Part shown: positions 7,464-14,691 of the stretch, in pieces
Position numbering within the stretch: position 1 is the stretch's first letter
Layout of the letters: every line of letters starts with the position of its first letter
NCBI GenBank assembly: GCA_900546515.1
Contig: URDG01000040.1
Span: forward strand, 1 to 22,689
From: an uncultured Eubacteriales bacterium
GTDB lineage: Bacteria; Bacillota; Clostridia; Oscillospirales; Oscillospiraceae
Reading direction: 5' to 3'
DNA: 22,689 bases
Program-made: the position numbers and the translations under genes
The notes under the pieces: generated by a model
Databases searched by the model: none
Told to the model about the DNA's origin: nothing
What the model saw: only the letters and a program-made list of their open reading frames with translations

Positions 7464-10226
7464 TTAGTTTTCAAGCGCCTTGAGCGCTGCAAGCACCTTG
7501 TCGGGTCTTGCCGGGATGCGCGTGATGCGCGCGCCCGTGGCGTTATAAATCGCGTTGAGGATGGCGGGATGCGGTGCATCCAGCGGAGCCTCGCCGCAGC
7601 CGGCGGCACCGTAGGGACCGTTGGGACGGTAGGTCTCGATGAAGTGGAGCTCAATGTCGTCCGGAGCGTCGTTCGGGTAGGGGATGCCGCACTTGAGCAG
7701 GCTCGTCTCCTTCTCCAAATCGTCAAAGTCCTCGGTCAGTGCAAGACCGATGCCCTGAACAAGACCGCCGTAGAAGTTGCCCTCAACGAGAAGCCTGTTC
7801 ATGATCGTACCGACATCGGCAACGCTCGTGAACTTCTCGACCTTGACCTTGCCGGTCTGAGTGTCAACGCGAACCTCGGGCATGAAGATGGTGTACATAT
7901 AGGTCGCAAAGGGCTCGCCCTGTGCGGTATCCTGATCGATGGGATGGTCGGCGCAGTAGGTCGTGACCCAGTTGCCCTCGACCTTCGTCTCTATGCCCTC
8001 GGCTACCATCTCGTCATAGCTGCGGTAGCTGCCGTCCTCCTTGCGCATCGCGGCAAGCAGGTTTTCGGCGGCGAGGCGGCAGGCGTTGCCGGTCATGACC
8101 TGAGAGCGGGAGCCGCCCGCAGGACCGGCGTTCGGGGTGACCTTGGTGTCGTTCATGACAAGACGAATCTGCTCGGGCTTTATACCGGCCTGACGCAGAG
8201 TCTCGTGCGCGGAGACGACAATACCCATGTCGGCGCCCTGACCGTGATCCTCCCAGGAGGCGTACATCGTGACCGTGCCGTCGGGGTTGAGCTCGGCAAA
8301 GGCGGAGGAGGTGTCAACGCCGTCAAGTCCGCAGCCGTAAACGCCGAGGGACACGCCGATGCCGTACTTATAGCGCCCGTCGGAGGCGGCATTCTTCTCC
8401 GCGACACGCTTCTTGGCCGCCTCGTACAGCGGACGAGCCTTGTCGAAGAGCTCCTCCTCACAGTAAACGTCGGGAGCGTAGCCGGTGGGGATGGTGGTGT
8501 GCTCGGAGGCCTTGTAGCAGTTCATTGCGCGCATCTCGAAGGGGTCTATGCCCATCTTGGCGGCAAGGCAGTCGATTGCGATATCGGAGCCCATGAAGGA
8601 CTGCGGCGAGCCGTAGGCACGGAAGGCGGAGCCCCATGCATGGTTTGTGAACACGGTCTGGCTCTTGTTGCGGATGGAGGGGATGCCGTAGCCCGCGCCG
8701 GTAAACTGGCTCAGACGCATGGTGAGCAGATCGCCGAACTCGGAGTAGGGACCGTGGTCAACGTAGTTATCGCCCCACATTGCAAGCAGCTTGCCGTCCT
8801 TGTCCGCGCCGAGCTTTATGTGCATGAAGGCGGGGGAGCGCTTGCCGGTGTAGGTGATGTTCTGGAACTGATTGAATACGAGCGAGACGGGGCGGCCGGT
8901 GATTTTTACCGCAGCGCCGATGAGCGCCTCGTTTGTCGGGGAGAACTTATAGCCGAAGGTGCCGCCCGCGTGGTTCTGCACAAGGCGAAGCTCCTCCATC
9001 GGAACGCCGATGCCGTCCGCTATCATCGGCATATGAAGATGTATGCCGATGGACTTGGAGTGAACGGTGACCATGCCGTCCTCGTCTATGTAGCCGTAGC
9101 CGCAGTCGGGCTCAAGGTGCAGGTGCGGCTGACGCGAGCAGTAGCTCTCTATCTCGACCTGCTGTGCGTCGGGGATGCTGTCCCAATCAAAGTCGGGTCC
9201 CTTGATGCAGTTCGTCTCGTAGAAGACGTTGGGTATGCCGGGGTGAATTTCGATCGCGTCAGGCTCCTTCGCGTCCATGGCGTTCATGTAGGCGGGCAGC
9301 TCCTCGATCTCCACCTTGACGGCGTCCGCAGCGGCGCGGGCGTGCGCCTCGGTGTCTGCCGCGACAATGGCTATTGCATCGCCGAACTGGAATATCTTGT
9401 CCGAGCAGAGCACAGGACGCTCAAAGCCGTCGGTCTTGTTGTGCTTGGGGAGCATGACAAGACCGTTTATCTTGTTGGTGCCGCCTGCGGCAAGAATATC
9501 CTTGTAGGTGATGACCTTAAAGACGCCGGGCATCTTCTCGGCCTCGGTGGTGTCGATGCTCTTGATGTTGGCGTGAGATACCGTGGCCTGCGTGAGGGCG
9601 AGGCGAAGCGTATTCTCGGGCATCTTGAGCGCGTCGTCGGCTCCGAAGTCCCAAGTGCCGGTGACCTTCTGCGCAGCGGAGGGACGGATGTATTTTGTGC
9701 CCTTGATGCTGTCTCCGGTGGGCTTGAATACAAGATCCTCCTTGCTCATCTCACCGCGCATGACGGCGGCCGCCGCCATTGTAGCATCGATAAGGGGCTT
9801 ATAGCCGGTGCAGCGGCAGAGGTTGCGGTTTTTGTTGAACCAGTCGCGTACCTCCTCGCGGGTCGGGTTCGGGTTCTTGTCGAGCAGCACCTTGGCGCTG
9901 ATGATGAAGCCGGGGGTGCAGAAGCCGCACTGCGCGCCGCCGTATGCCATCCACGCGACCTGAAGCGGGTGCATATCGTGCAGAGTGCCGACGCCCTCTA
10001 TCGTCGTTATCTCCGCGTTGTCTCTGATCTTCTCCATCTTAAGCAGGCAGGAGCGAGTGACCTTGCCGTCTAAAATGACGTTGCAGGCGCCGCAGTGACC
10101 CTCGCCGCAGCCGATTTTACAGCCGGTAAGCAGCAGATGCTCACGCAGAACCGTGGCCAGAGTCTCATGAGGCTCAACAATCAGGATGCGCTGTACTCCA
10201 TTGATGACGAGTGATTTTTTAATCAT
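7464..10226 (-). CDS. mop: Molybdenum aldehyde oxidoreductase, Mop type (xanthine oxidase family)
   Basis: A 920-residue single-chain molybdenum hydroxylase. The first [2Fe-2S] cluster is bound by Cys40, 45, 48 and 60, the second by Cys100, 103, 137 and 139. These are the same residue numbers I recall for Desulfovibrio gigas Mop (907 residues). There is no FAD domain; the molybdopterin-binding domain follows directly from about residue 170. Near the C-terminus PYGAAGCGEAPL holds the catalytic glutamate, Glu879, equivalent to Glu869 of D. gigas. The reaction is expected to be aldehyde + water to carboxylate with two electrons, using Mo bound to molybdopterin cytosine dinucleotide. The natural substrate is unknown and could be an N-heterocycle. 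An AGGAGG site sits 7 bases before the ATG. It has no signal peptide, so it is cytosolic. Confidence 0.93.
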   Translation of the reverse strand: MIKKSLVINGVQRILIVEPHETLATVLREHLLLTGCKIGCGEGHCGACNVILDGKVTRSCLLKMEKIRDNAEITTIEGVGTLHDMHPLQVAWMAYGGAQCGFCTPGFIISAKVLLDKNPNPTREEVRDWFNKNRNLCRCTGYKPLIDATMAAAAVMRGEMSKEDLVFKPTGDSIKGTKYIRPSAAQKVTGTWDFGADDALKMPENTLRLALTQATVSHANIKSIDTTEAEKMPGVFKVITYKDILAAGGTNKINGLVMLPKHNKTDGFERPVLCSDKIFQFGDAIAIVAADTEAHARAAADAVKVEIEELPAYMNAMDAKEPDAIEIHPGIPNVFYETNCIKGPDFDWDSIPDAQQVEIESYCSRQPHLHLEPDCGYGYIDEDGMVTVHSKSIGIHLHMPMIADGIGVPMEELRLVQNHAGGTFGYKFSPTNEALIGAAVKITGRPVSLVFNQFQNITYTGKRSPAFMHIKLGADKDGKLLAMWGDNYVDHGPYSEFGDLLTMRLSQFTGAGYGIPSIRNKSQTVFTNHAWGSAFRAYGSPQSFMGSDIAIDCLAAKMGIDPFEMRAMNCYKASEHTTIPTGYAPDVYCEEELFDKARPLYEAAKKRVAEKNAASDGRYKYGIGVSLGVYGCGLDGVDTSSAFAELNPDGTVTMYASWEDHGQGADMGIVVSAHETLRQAGIKPEQIRLVMNDTKVTPNAGPAGGSRSQVMTGNACRLAAENLLAAMRKEDGSYRSYDEMVAEGIETKVEGNWVTTYCADHPIDQDTAQGEPFATYMYTIFMPEVRVDTQTGKVKVEKFTSVADVGTIMNRLLVEGNFYGGLVQGIGLALTEDFDDLEKETSLLKCGIPYPNDAPDDIELHFIETYRPNGPYGAAGCGEAPLDAPHPAILNAIYNATGARITRIPARPDKVLAALKALEN

Positions 10227-10309
10227 TCATATACCTCCTCATAATTCTTATAATTATACTTTTTACACTGTTTTGCTTAGCTTTCGGCATTGCGGATAGA
10301 CTCGGGAAA

Positions 10310-10552
10310 TCAGTGACAGTTGTCCTTATCCGCACCGCTGCCGCTCACGTCCTTGAGCTTTTGAATTCCGCGCGGGGTATAGAACACAAGCTCGGACAGG
10401 GATCCGTCAAAATTTTCACCGCGCAGGCGAAGAAAATTGGCGTTTTCATAGTACTCTATCGGCAGCTCTCTGCGGAATATTTCCCCGGTCTGGGGGTCTG
10501 AGATCTCTACCGTGACAAGCTCTGCCCGGAGCTCAAAGCGTTTGTCCTCCAT
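10310..10552 (-). CDS. 80-residue protein of unknown function at the head of the mop operon
   Basis: First gene of the minus-strand operon, preceded by GCAGGAGG and followed 83 bases later by mop. The product is soluble, acidic to neutral and probably beta-rich (LVTVEISDPQTGEIFRREL, then LRLRGENFDGSLSELVFYTP), with no signal peptide or membrane segment. Its C-terminus is glycine-rich and charged and ends in DNCH, so a metal-binding role for Cys79 and His80 is possible. I do not recognise the family. Its position just before a molybdenum hydroxylase suggests an assembly, regulatory or electron-transfer helper for Mop. Coding is supported by the ribosome site, the promoter upstream and the absence of a competing frame. 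Confidence 0.7.
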   Translation of the reverse strand: MEDKRFELRAELVTVEISDPQTGEIFRRELPIEYYENANFLRLRGENFDGSLSELVFYTPRGIQKLKDVSGSGADKDNCH

Positions 10553-10582
10553 GTCTGCCTCCTGCTTAATATCTTCAATTAT

Positions 10583-10611
10583 ATTTTACGGCAGAGAAAT
10601 CGGAGTAGCAA
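10583..10611 (-). promoter_or_regulatory. Predicted sigma-A-type promoter for the mop operon
   Basis: Read on the minus strand, TTGCTA (10611-10606) and TAAAAT (10588-10583) are separated by exactly 17 bases. The predicted start of transcription near 10576 is about 24 bases before the first start codon (10552). No better-placed pair is visible between the two divergent operons for this direction. Confidence 0.55.
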
Positions 10612-10655
10612 CTATCATACAGATACAACTCGTAGAAAAAATAACATTGTTTTTG

Positions 10656-10685
10656 TGCATTATGCAAATATTTTGCGCCGATTTC
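10656..10685. promoter_or_regulatory. Operator-like sequences between the divergent promoters
   Basis: The palindrome TGCAT-T-ATGCA occupies 10656-10666. It sits upstream of both predicted promoters, a good place for one regulator to act on both operons. In addition, CCGATTTC at 10678-10685 is the exact inverse of GAAATCGG at 10596-10603; one arm abuts the plus-strand -35 box and the other lies in the spacer of the minus-strand promoter. A binding role is inference. Neither resembles the E. coli ModE site closely. Confidence 0.3.
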
Positions 10686-10686
10686 C

Positions 10687-10715
10687 TTGACTTCTCCTTG
10701 CTTTTTGTGTAATAT
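10687..10715 (+). promoter_or_regulatory. Predicted sigma-A-type promoter for the cofactor/transport operon
   Basis: TTGACT (10687-10692) and TAATAT (10710-10715) are separated by exactly 17 bases, close to the consensus. Transcription would start near 10722, leaving a leader of about 140 bases before the ATG at 10865. The leader is AT-rich in its second half, and I see no strong riboswitch-like fold in it. Confidence 0.65.
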
Positions 10716-10864
10716 TGATATAAACCCTGCGTTTGAGCTGCTCTCGTTCGTACCGTTCACGGATTTGAAATTCAACGCGCGGGGCTTTTGTATTTTAATG
10801 CATTTATTTTAATAATATATTGGATGAAAATGGCTAAATTGCTTTTTGCAGGGGAGGAGGATAT

Positions 10865-11788
10865 ATGCAGTTCGGGGCACTTATAGTCGCGGCGGGGATG
10901 TCGTCACGCATGGGCGAGTTCAAGCCTATGCTCAATATCGGCTCAATTTCAATAGCGCAGCGCATAGTCGCAACGCTCCGTCAGTCCGGCGTGACGAGGA
11001 TAGTCATGGTCACGGGGCATAACGCGCGGGAGCTTGAGCACCATCTGGCAAATAACGGGCTTATTTTCCTCCGCAACGAGCAGTACCGCACGACCCAGAT
11101 GTTCGACTCGGCAAAAATCGGGCTTGAGTATCTCAAGGATAAGTGCGACGGCATTTTATTTACGCCGGTTGACATCCCGCTTTTTACCGCCTCCACCGTG
11201 AGCGCACTTATGGACTGCGGGGCAAGGCTCGTGTGCCCGGTGTGCGAGGGCAGGCGCGGGCATCCGATTTTGATAGGCACGGAGCTTGTGGACACTATTC
11301 TGGCTTATTGCGGAGAGGGCGGACTCGGCGGCGCTATCGAGCACTGCGGTGTGGAGATGACGGAGATAGCCGTTGAGGACAGCGGTATCCTTCATGACGC
11401 GGACACCCCGGAGGACTACAGGGCGCTTTTGAGCTATCACAATCGGCAGCTTGTAAGACCGATAATAAACGTGGAGCTTGCAAAGGAGAAGGTCTTTTTT
11501 GACCGGAAGATCGCAATGCTCCTCACGCTTGTCGAGGAGACGAATTCCGTTCGCAGTGCCTGTCAGCGTATGCAGATATCGTATTCGACCGGCTGGAACA
11601 TAATACGCCGCCTTGAAACGGAGCTCGGGCGGACGCTGGTTGAGCGCAGTCAGGGCGGACTCGGCGGCGGTCAGAGCAGGCTTACGGGAGACGGGCTGCG
11701 CCTTTTGGAGAAATATAATGAATTTGAGCGGCGGCTGCGTGAGGAGGGCGACCGGCTCTTTCAGGACTGCTTCGGTGAGCTGCTGTGA
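10865..11788 (+). CDS. MobA/MocA-like nucleotidyltransferase fused to a ModE-type DNA-binding domain (DVU_1551 type)
   Basis: A 307-residue two-domain protein. Residues 1-190 are a MobA/MocA-type nucleotidyltransferase: LIVAAGMSSRMGEFKPML at 6-23 is the NTP-binding loop, TPVDIPLF at 100-107 the metal-binding aspartate region, GRRGHP at 129-134 and HDADTPEDY at 178-186. Residues about 197-292 form a ModE/LysR-like winged helix (FFDRKIAMLLTLVEETNSVR, SYSTGWNIIRRLETELG, then GGQSRLTGDG). The first domain would transfer CMP (or GMP) to molybdopterin; Mop-type enzymes use the cytosine dinucleotide, so CMP is favoured. The second domain probably binds DNA, making this a candidate regulator of the locus. 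It is first in its operon, at the divergent promoter, with GGAGGAGG before the ATG. No ModE molybdate-binding (TOBE) domain is present. Confidence 0.85.
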   Translation: MQFGALIVAAGMSSRMGEFKPMLNIGSISIAQRIVATLRQSGVTRIVMVTGHNARELEHHLANNGLIFLRNEQYRTTQMFDSAKIGLEYLKDKCDGILFTPVDIPLFTASTVSALMDCGARLVCPVCEGRRGHPILIGTELVDTILAYCGEGGLGGAIEHCGVEMTEIAVEDSGILHDADTPEDYRALLSYHNRQLVRPIINVELAKEKVFFDRKIAMLLTLVEETNSVRSACQRMQISYSTGWNIIRRLETELGRTLVERSQGGLGGGQSRLTGDGLRLLEKYNEFERRLREEGDRLFQDCFGELL

Positions 11789-12861
11789 GCCGGCGCGTGT
11801 ATCTTATCCGGCACGGAAGGCCGGATTTCCCGGACGGGAGCTGCTGCCTCGGGAGGACGGATATTCCGCTCGGCACGATAGGGCATATGCAGTCCTGCCT
11901 TGCGGCGCGGGAGCTTGAGCACGCCGGGATAAGCGCGGTGTTTACAAGCCCGCTTTCGAGAGCGCGCGAGACGGCGGCGTATTTTTCGCCCTCGGCTGTA
12001 GTTGTACCGGGACTTCGTGAGGCGGATATGGGGCTGTGGGACGGTCTGAGCTTCCGCGAGATAAAGGAGCGTTTTCCGGAGCTGTACGAGCGACGCGGCG
12101 TGGATATGAGCGTTCCGATACCCGGCGCGGAGGAGCCGCGGGCGGCGCTTTGCCGCTTTGAGGAGGCGCTCATGGAATGTCTTGACAAAAGCGGCGGGGA
12201 TATCGCGGCGATTTCCCACTCGGCGGTCATCAGACTCATGGCGGCAAGGCTTTCCGGAACCGCGCTTGAGAGCAGCCTGGAGTACCGTGTCCCGTACTGC
12301 GCCTGCGTGACGCTCGAGTATGACGGAGGCTTTCGTCTTGTGAAAATCGGCGAGGCTCCGCGGCCTGAGTTGGACAGAGCATTGTGTCTGCGCCTGCTGC
12401 ACGCTGCGGGAGCGCCGGAGAAGGTCATCGAGCATTGCACCGCCACCGCCGAGGAAGCGCTGAGAATTGCCGCTGCGCTGAAGGAAAGCGGGAATGATAT
12501 CGACGCAGAGCTTGTGGAAAACGCGGCGCTGCTGCACGATATTGCGCGGAGTCTGCCGGAGCATTCGCGGCGCGGCGCGGACTGGCTGAGCGAGCTCGGC
12601 TATACCCGTGAGGCGGAGCTGGTTCGGCGTCATCACGAGCCGGAGGCAGCGGCCTCGCTTGAGCTTACGGCACTCTGCCTTGCGGATAATCTCAGACTCG
12701 GAGCGCGGCGCGTGAGTCTTGAGGAGCGCTTTTCCGAAAGCCTGAAAAAGTGCCGGGATGACGAGGCACTCAGGGCGCATGAGAGACGCAGACGTGAGGC
12801 GCTTGCCGCGGCGCGGAGAATAAACGGGCTTTGCGGCAGAGAAGTTATAAATATCAAGTAA
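11785..12861 (+). CDS. Histidine phosphatase-HD domain fusion protein
   Basis: The start is GTG at 11785, overlapping the preceding TGA (GTGA); it gives 358 residues and places the phosphatase motif at the N-terminus as expected. Residues 1-190 are a histidine phosphatase domain: RHG at 9-11, SPLSRARETA at 55-64 and ISHSAVIR at 143-150. Residues about 195-350 are an HD phosphohydrolase domain, with His217, HD at 251-252, RRHHE at 281-285 and Asp301. Both domains remove phosphate from phosphorylated metabolites or nucleotides. The coupling to the nucleotidyltransferase suggests they act on a nucleotide or cofactor intermediate, for example in recycling or proofreading; that is inference. I do not know of a characterised protein with this pairing in molybdenum-cofactor synthesis. 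Confidence 0.8.
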   Translation: MSRRVYLIRHGRPDFPDGSCCLGRTDIPLGTIGHMQSCLAARELEHAGISAVFTSPLSRARETAAYFSPSAVVVPGLREADMGLWDGLSFREIKERFPELYERRGVDMSVPIPGAEEPRAALCRFEEALMECLDKSGGDIAAISHSAVIRLMAARLSGTALESSLEYRVPYCACVTLEYDGGFRLVKIGEAPRPELDRALCLRLLHAAGAPEKVIEHCTATAEEALRIAAALKESGNDIDAELVENAALLHDIARSLPEHSRRGADWLSELGYTREAELVRRHHEPEAAASLELTALCLADNLRLGARRVSLEERFSESLKKCRDDEALRAHERRRREALAAARRINGLCGREVINIK

Positions 12862-12888
12862 TAATATAGATAAATAGAGGAGAAGAGC

Positions 12889-13623
12889 ATGGAAAGGATA
12901 GAGGTCTGCTGCCCGCAGAGCGGCGGGGAGGAGCATTTCTCCGACTGCCTTATCTGCGGCGCGGAGCTTGTATATAATAGCCTCGGCACCGAGCGGCGCT
13001 GCGCTGTCTGCGGCAGGGAGAGCGCCGGCAACGCCGTCTGCGCAAACGGGCACTATGTCTGCGACGAGTGCCATGCCTACGGAGCCTTCGCCGCCATTAT
13101 CCCGGAGCTATATAAAAGCAGGGAGAAAAATCCGCTGCTGCTTTTTGACAGCGTCATGGATCTCCCCTCGGTACATATGCACGGACCGGAGCATCATATC
13201 ATCGTGCCGCTCGTGCTGCTGACTGCACTGCGTAATAACGGCGGCGATATTAGCTATGATGAGGCGATGCGCGAGGCGTATAAGCGCGCGTCAAAGCTGC
13301 CCGGCGGCACCTGCGGCTTTTGGGGCGTGTGCGGCGCGGCGGCGGGAGCGGGCATATTTGCCTCCCTGCTTCTCGGCTCAAGCCCGTTGCATAAGGACGC
13401 ATGGCCGCTTCCGCAGCAGCTTGTCTCGGATATACTTGCAAGGCTTGCCGAGATAGGCGGACCTCGCTGCTGCAAGCGAACGTCCAGAGTGGCGATAGAG
13501 GAGGCAAGCCGGTTTTTGCGCGAGACAGGCGGCGCGGATATGCCGCTTTGTAAGCTTGAGTGCAAATATACTGCGCTCAACCGAGAGTGCATAGGAGGCG
13601 ATTGCCCGTATTTTCAAAAATAA
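12889..13623 (+). CDS. DUF5714 domain protein, cysteine-rich
   Basis: A 244-residue protein. The N-terminal 65 residues are a double zinc-ribbon-like region (CLIC at 20-23, CAVC at about 38-41, then CANGHYVCDEC). The rest is the conserved DUF5714 core: HGPEHHIIVPLVLLTALRNN, KLPGGTCGFWGVCGAAAGAG, then GGPRCCKRTSRVAIEEA near 190. The C-terminus has a further group of cysteines ending in GGDCPYFQK. The conserved H, C, W and GAAAGAG elements look like an active site rather than a scaffold, but no reaction is known to me. It stands between the phosphatase-HD gene and the molybdopterin genes, with GAGGAGA as ribosome site. Homologues are sometimes fused to radical SAM or methyltransferase domains, from memory. 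Confidence 0.75.
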   Translation: MERIEVCCPQSGGEEHFSDCLICGAELVYNSLGTERRCAVCGRESAGNAVCANGHYVCDECHAYGAFAAIIPELYKSREKNPLLLFDSVMDLPSVHMHGPEHHIIVPLVLLTALRNNGGDISYDEAMREAYKRASKLPGGTCGFWGVCGAAAGAGIFASLLLGSSPLHKDAWPLPQQLVSDILARLAEIGGPRCCKRTSRVAIEEASRFLRETGGADMPLCKLECKYTALNRECIGGDCPYFQK

Positions 13624-13662
13624 ACAGCGGCTGCTTAATATACAAGACAAGGAGGTTATCTA

Positions 13663-14688
13663 ATGAAGCTTATCAAAACCGAGGACGCCGTGGGTCATGT
13701 GCTGTGCCATGACATCACGCAGATAATCAAGGGCGTGACCAAGGACGCGGTATTCCGCAAGGGGCATATTATCACCGAAAAGGACATACCGGTGCTTCTG
13801 TCGGTCGGCAAGGACAATATCTATGTCTGGGAAAAGGACGAGAATATGCTCCATGAGGACGAGGCGGCGGAGATACTCCGCAGCATCTGCCAGAACGAGA
13901 ATATGCACGCGACGGCGCCCAAGGAGGGCAAGATAGAGCTTATCGCGGATATTGACGGTCTGCTGCTCGTTGACCTTGAGCGGCTTCGCGCCATAAATTC
14001 GCTCGGTGACATGATGATAGCCGCACGGCACTCCGGCTTCATGGTGAAAAAGGGCGACAAGCTCTGCGGTACGCGCGTCATACCCCTTGTCATTGCAAAG
14101 GAGCGCATGGAGCAGGCAAAATTGCTTGCCGGGGACGAGCCTATAATGCGTCTTGTGCCGGTGAGACCGAGGAAATACGGTCTTGTCACGACCGGCAACG
14201 AGGTGTTCTACGGGCGCATTGAGGATACCTTCAGCCCGGTGGTTCAGGCAAAGCTTGCGGAATTCGGCTGCGAGATGGCGGCGCACGTCATACTGAACGA
14301 CGACCATGAAAAAATCACCGCCGCGATAAACGATATGCTCGCGCAGGGCTGCGAGATGGTCCTCTGCACCGGCGGCATGAGCGTTGACCCCGACGACAAG
14401 ACCCCGCTTGCCATCAAGAATACCGGCGCGAATATCGTCTCCTACGGCGCGCCCGTGCTGCCCGGAGCGATGTTTCTTGTGTCCTATTATCCCGACGGCC
14501 GTCCTATATGCGGTCTGCCCGGCTGCGTGATGTACGCCAAGCGCACGATCTTTGACCTTGTGCTGCCCTACCTCGTCACGGATACGCCCGTCACCGCCAA
14601 GTGGCTCGCGGGCCTCGGCAACGGCGGGCTGTGCCTCAACTGCCCGGTGTGCCACTTCCCCAACTGCGGTTTCGGCAAGGGGATATAA
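13663..14688 (+). CDS. MoeA/MogA-like molybdopterin-binding protein with a cysteine tail
   Basis: A 341-residue cytosolic protein of the molybdopterin-binding superfamily. The MPT-binding domain spans about 170-310, with GLVTTGNEVFYGRI at 173-186 and LCTGGMSVDPDDKTP at 234-248, the usual TGG-xSxD pattern. The N-terminal 165 residues are not those of standard MoeA (about 400 residues), so it is a shorter branch often found next to xanthine-dehydrogenase-like genes. The C-terminal end LCLNCPVCHFPNCGFGKGI has four cysteines (324, 327, 330, 335), unusual for this family, and may bind a metal. The likely role is molybdate insertion or holding molybdopterin before nucleotide addition. AAGGAGG precedes the ATG. 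Confidence 0.8.
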   Translation: MKLIKTEDAVGHVLCHDITQIIKGVTKDAVFRKGHIITEKDIPVLLSVGKDNIYVWEKDENMLHEDEAAEILRSICQNENMHATAPKEGKIELIADIDGLLLVDLERLRAINSLGDMMIAARHSGFMVKKGDKLCGTRVIPLVIAKERMEQAKLLAGDEPIMRLVPVRPRKYGLVTTGNEVFYGRIEDTFSPVVQAKLAEFGCEMAAHVILNDDHEKITAAINDMLAQGCEMVLCTGGMSVDPDDKTPLAIKNTGANIVSYGAPVLPGAMFLVSYYPDGRPICGLPGCVMYAKRTIFDLVLPYLVTDTPVTAKWLAGLGNGGLCLNCPVCHFPNCGFGKGI

Positions 14689-14691
14689 ACG

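Noticed and set aside
7569..10073. An 834-codon open frame on the plus strand opposite mop
   Set aside because: It is the antisense reflection of the GC-rich mop gene. Its protein is low-complexity V/G/A/L with no motif, while mop matches all its family residues.
10253..10258. TATAAT on the minus strand just upstream of mop, as an internal promoter
   Set aside because: The -10 match is perfect, but the hexamer 17 bases upstream (GCTAAG) is not a -35 box, and an AT-rich leader makes chance matches likely.
10722..10864. Moco-type riboswitch in the leader of the cofactor operon
   Set aside because: The leader is long enough, but it is AT-rich in its second half and I could not trace convincing long-range paired stems. 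A covariance search would be decisive.
11761..13074. Long minus-strand frame of 437 codons opposite the phosphatase-HD and DUF5714 genes
   Set aside because: It spans two well-supported plus-strand genes, has no start signals and no recognisable domain.
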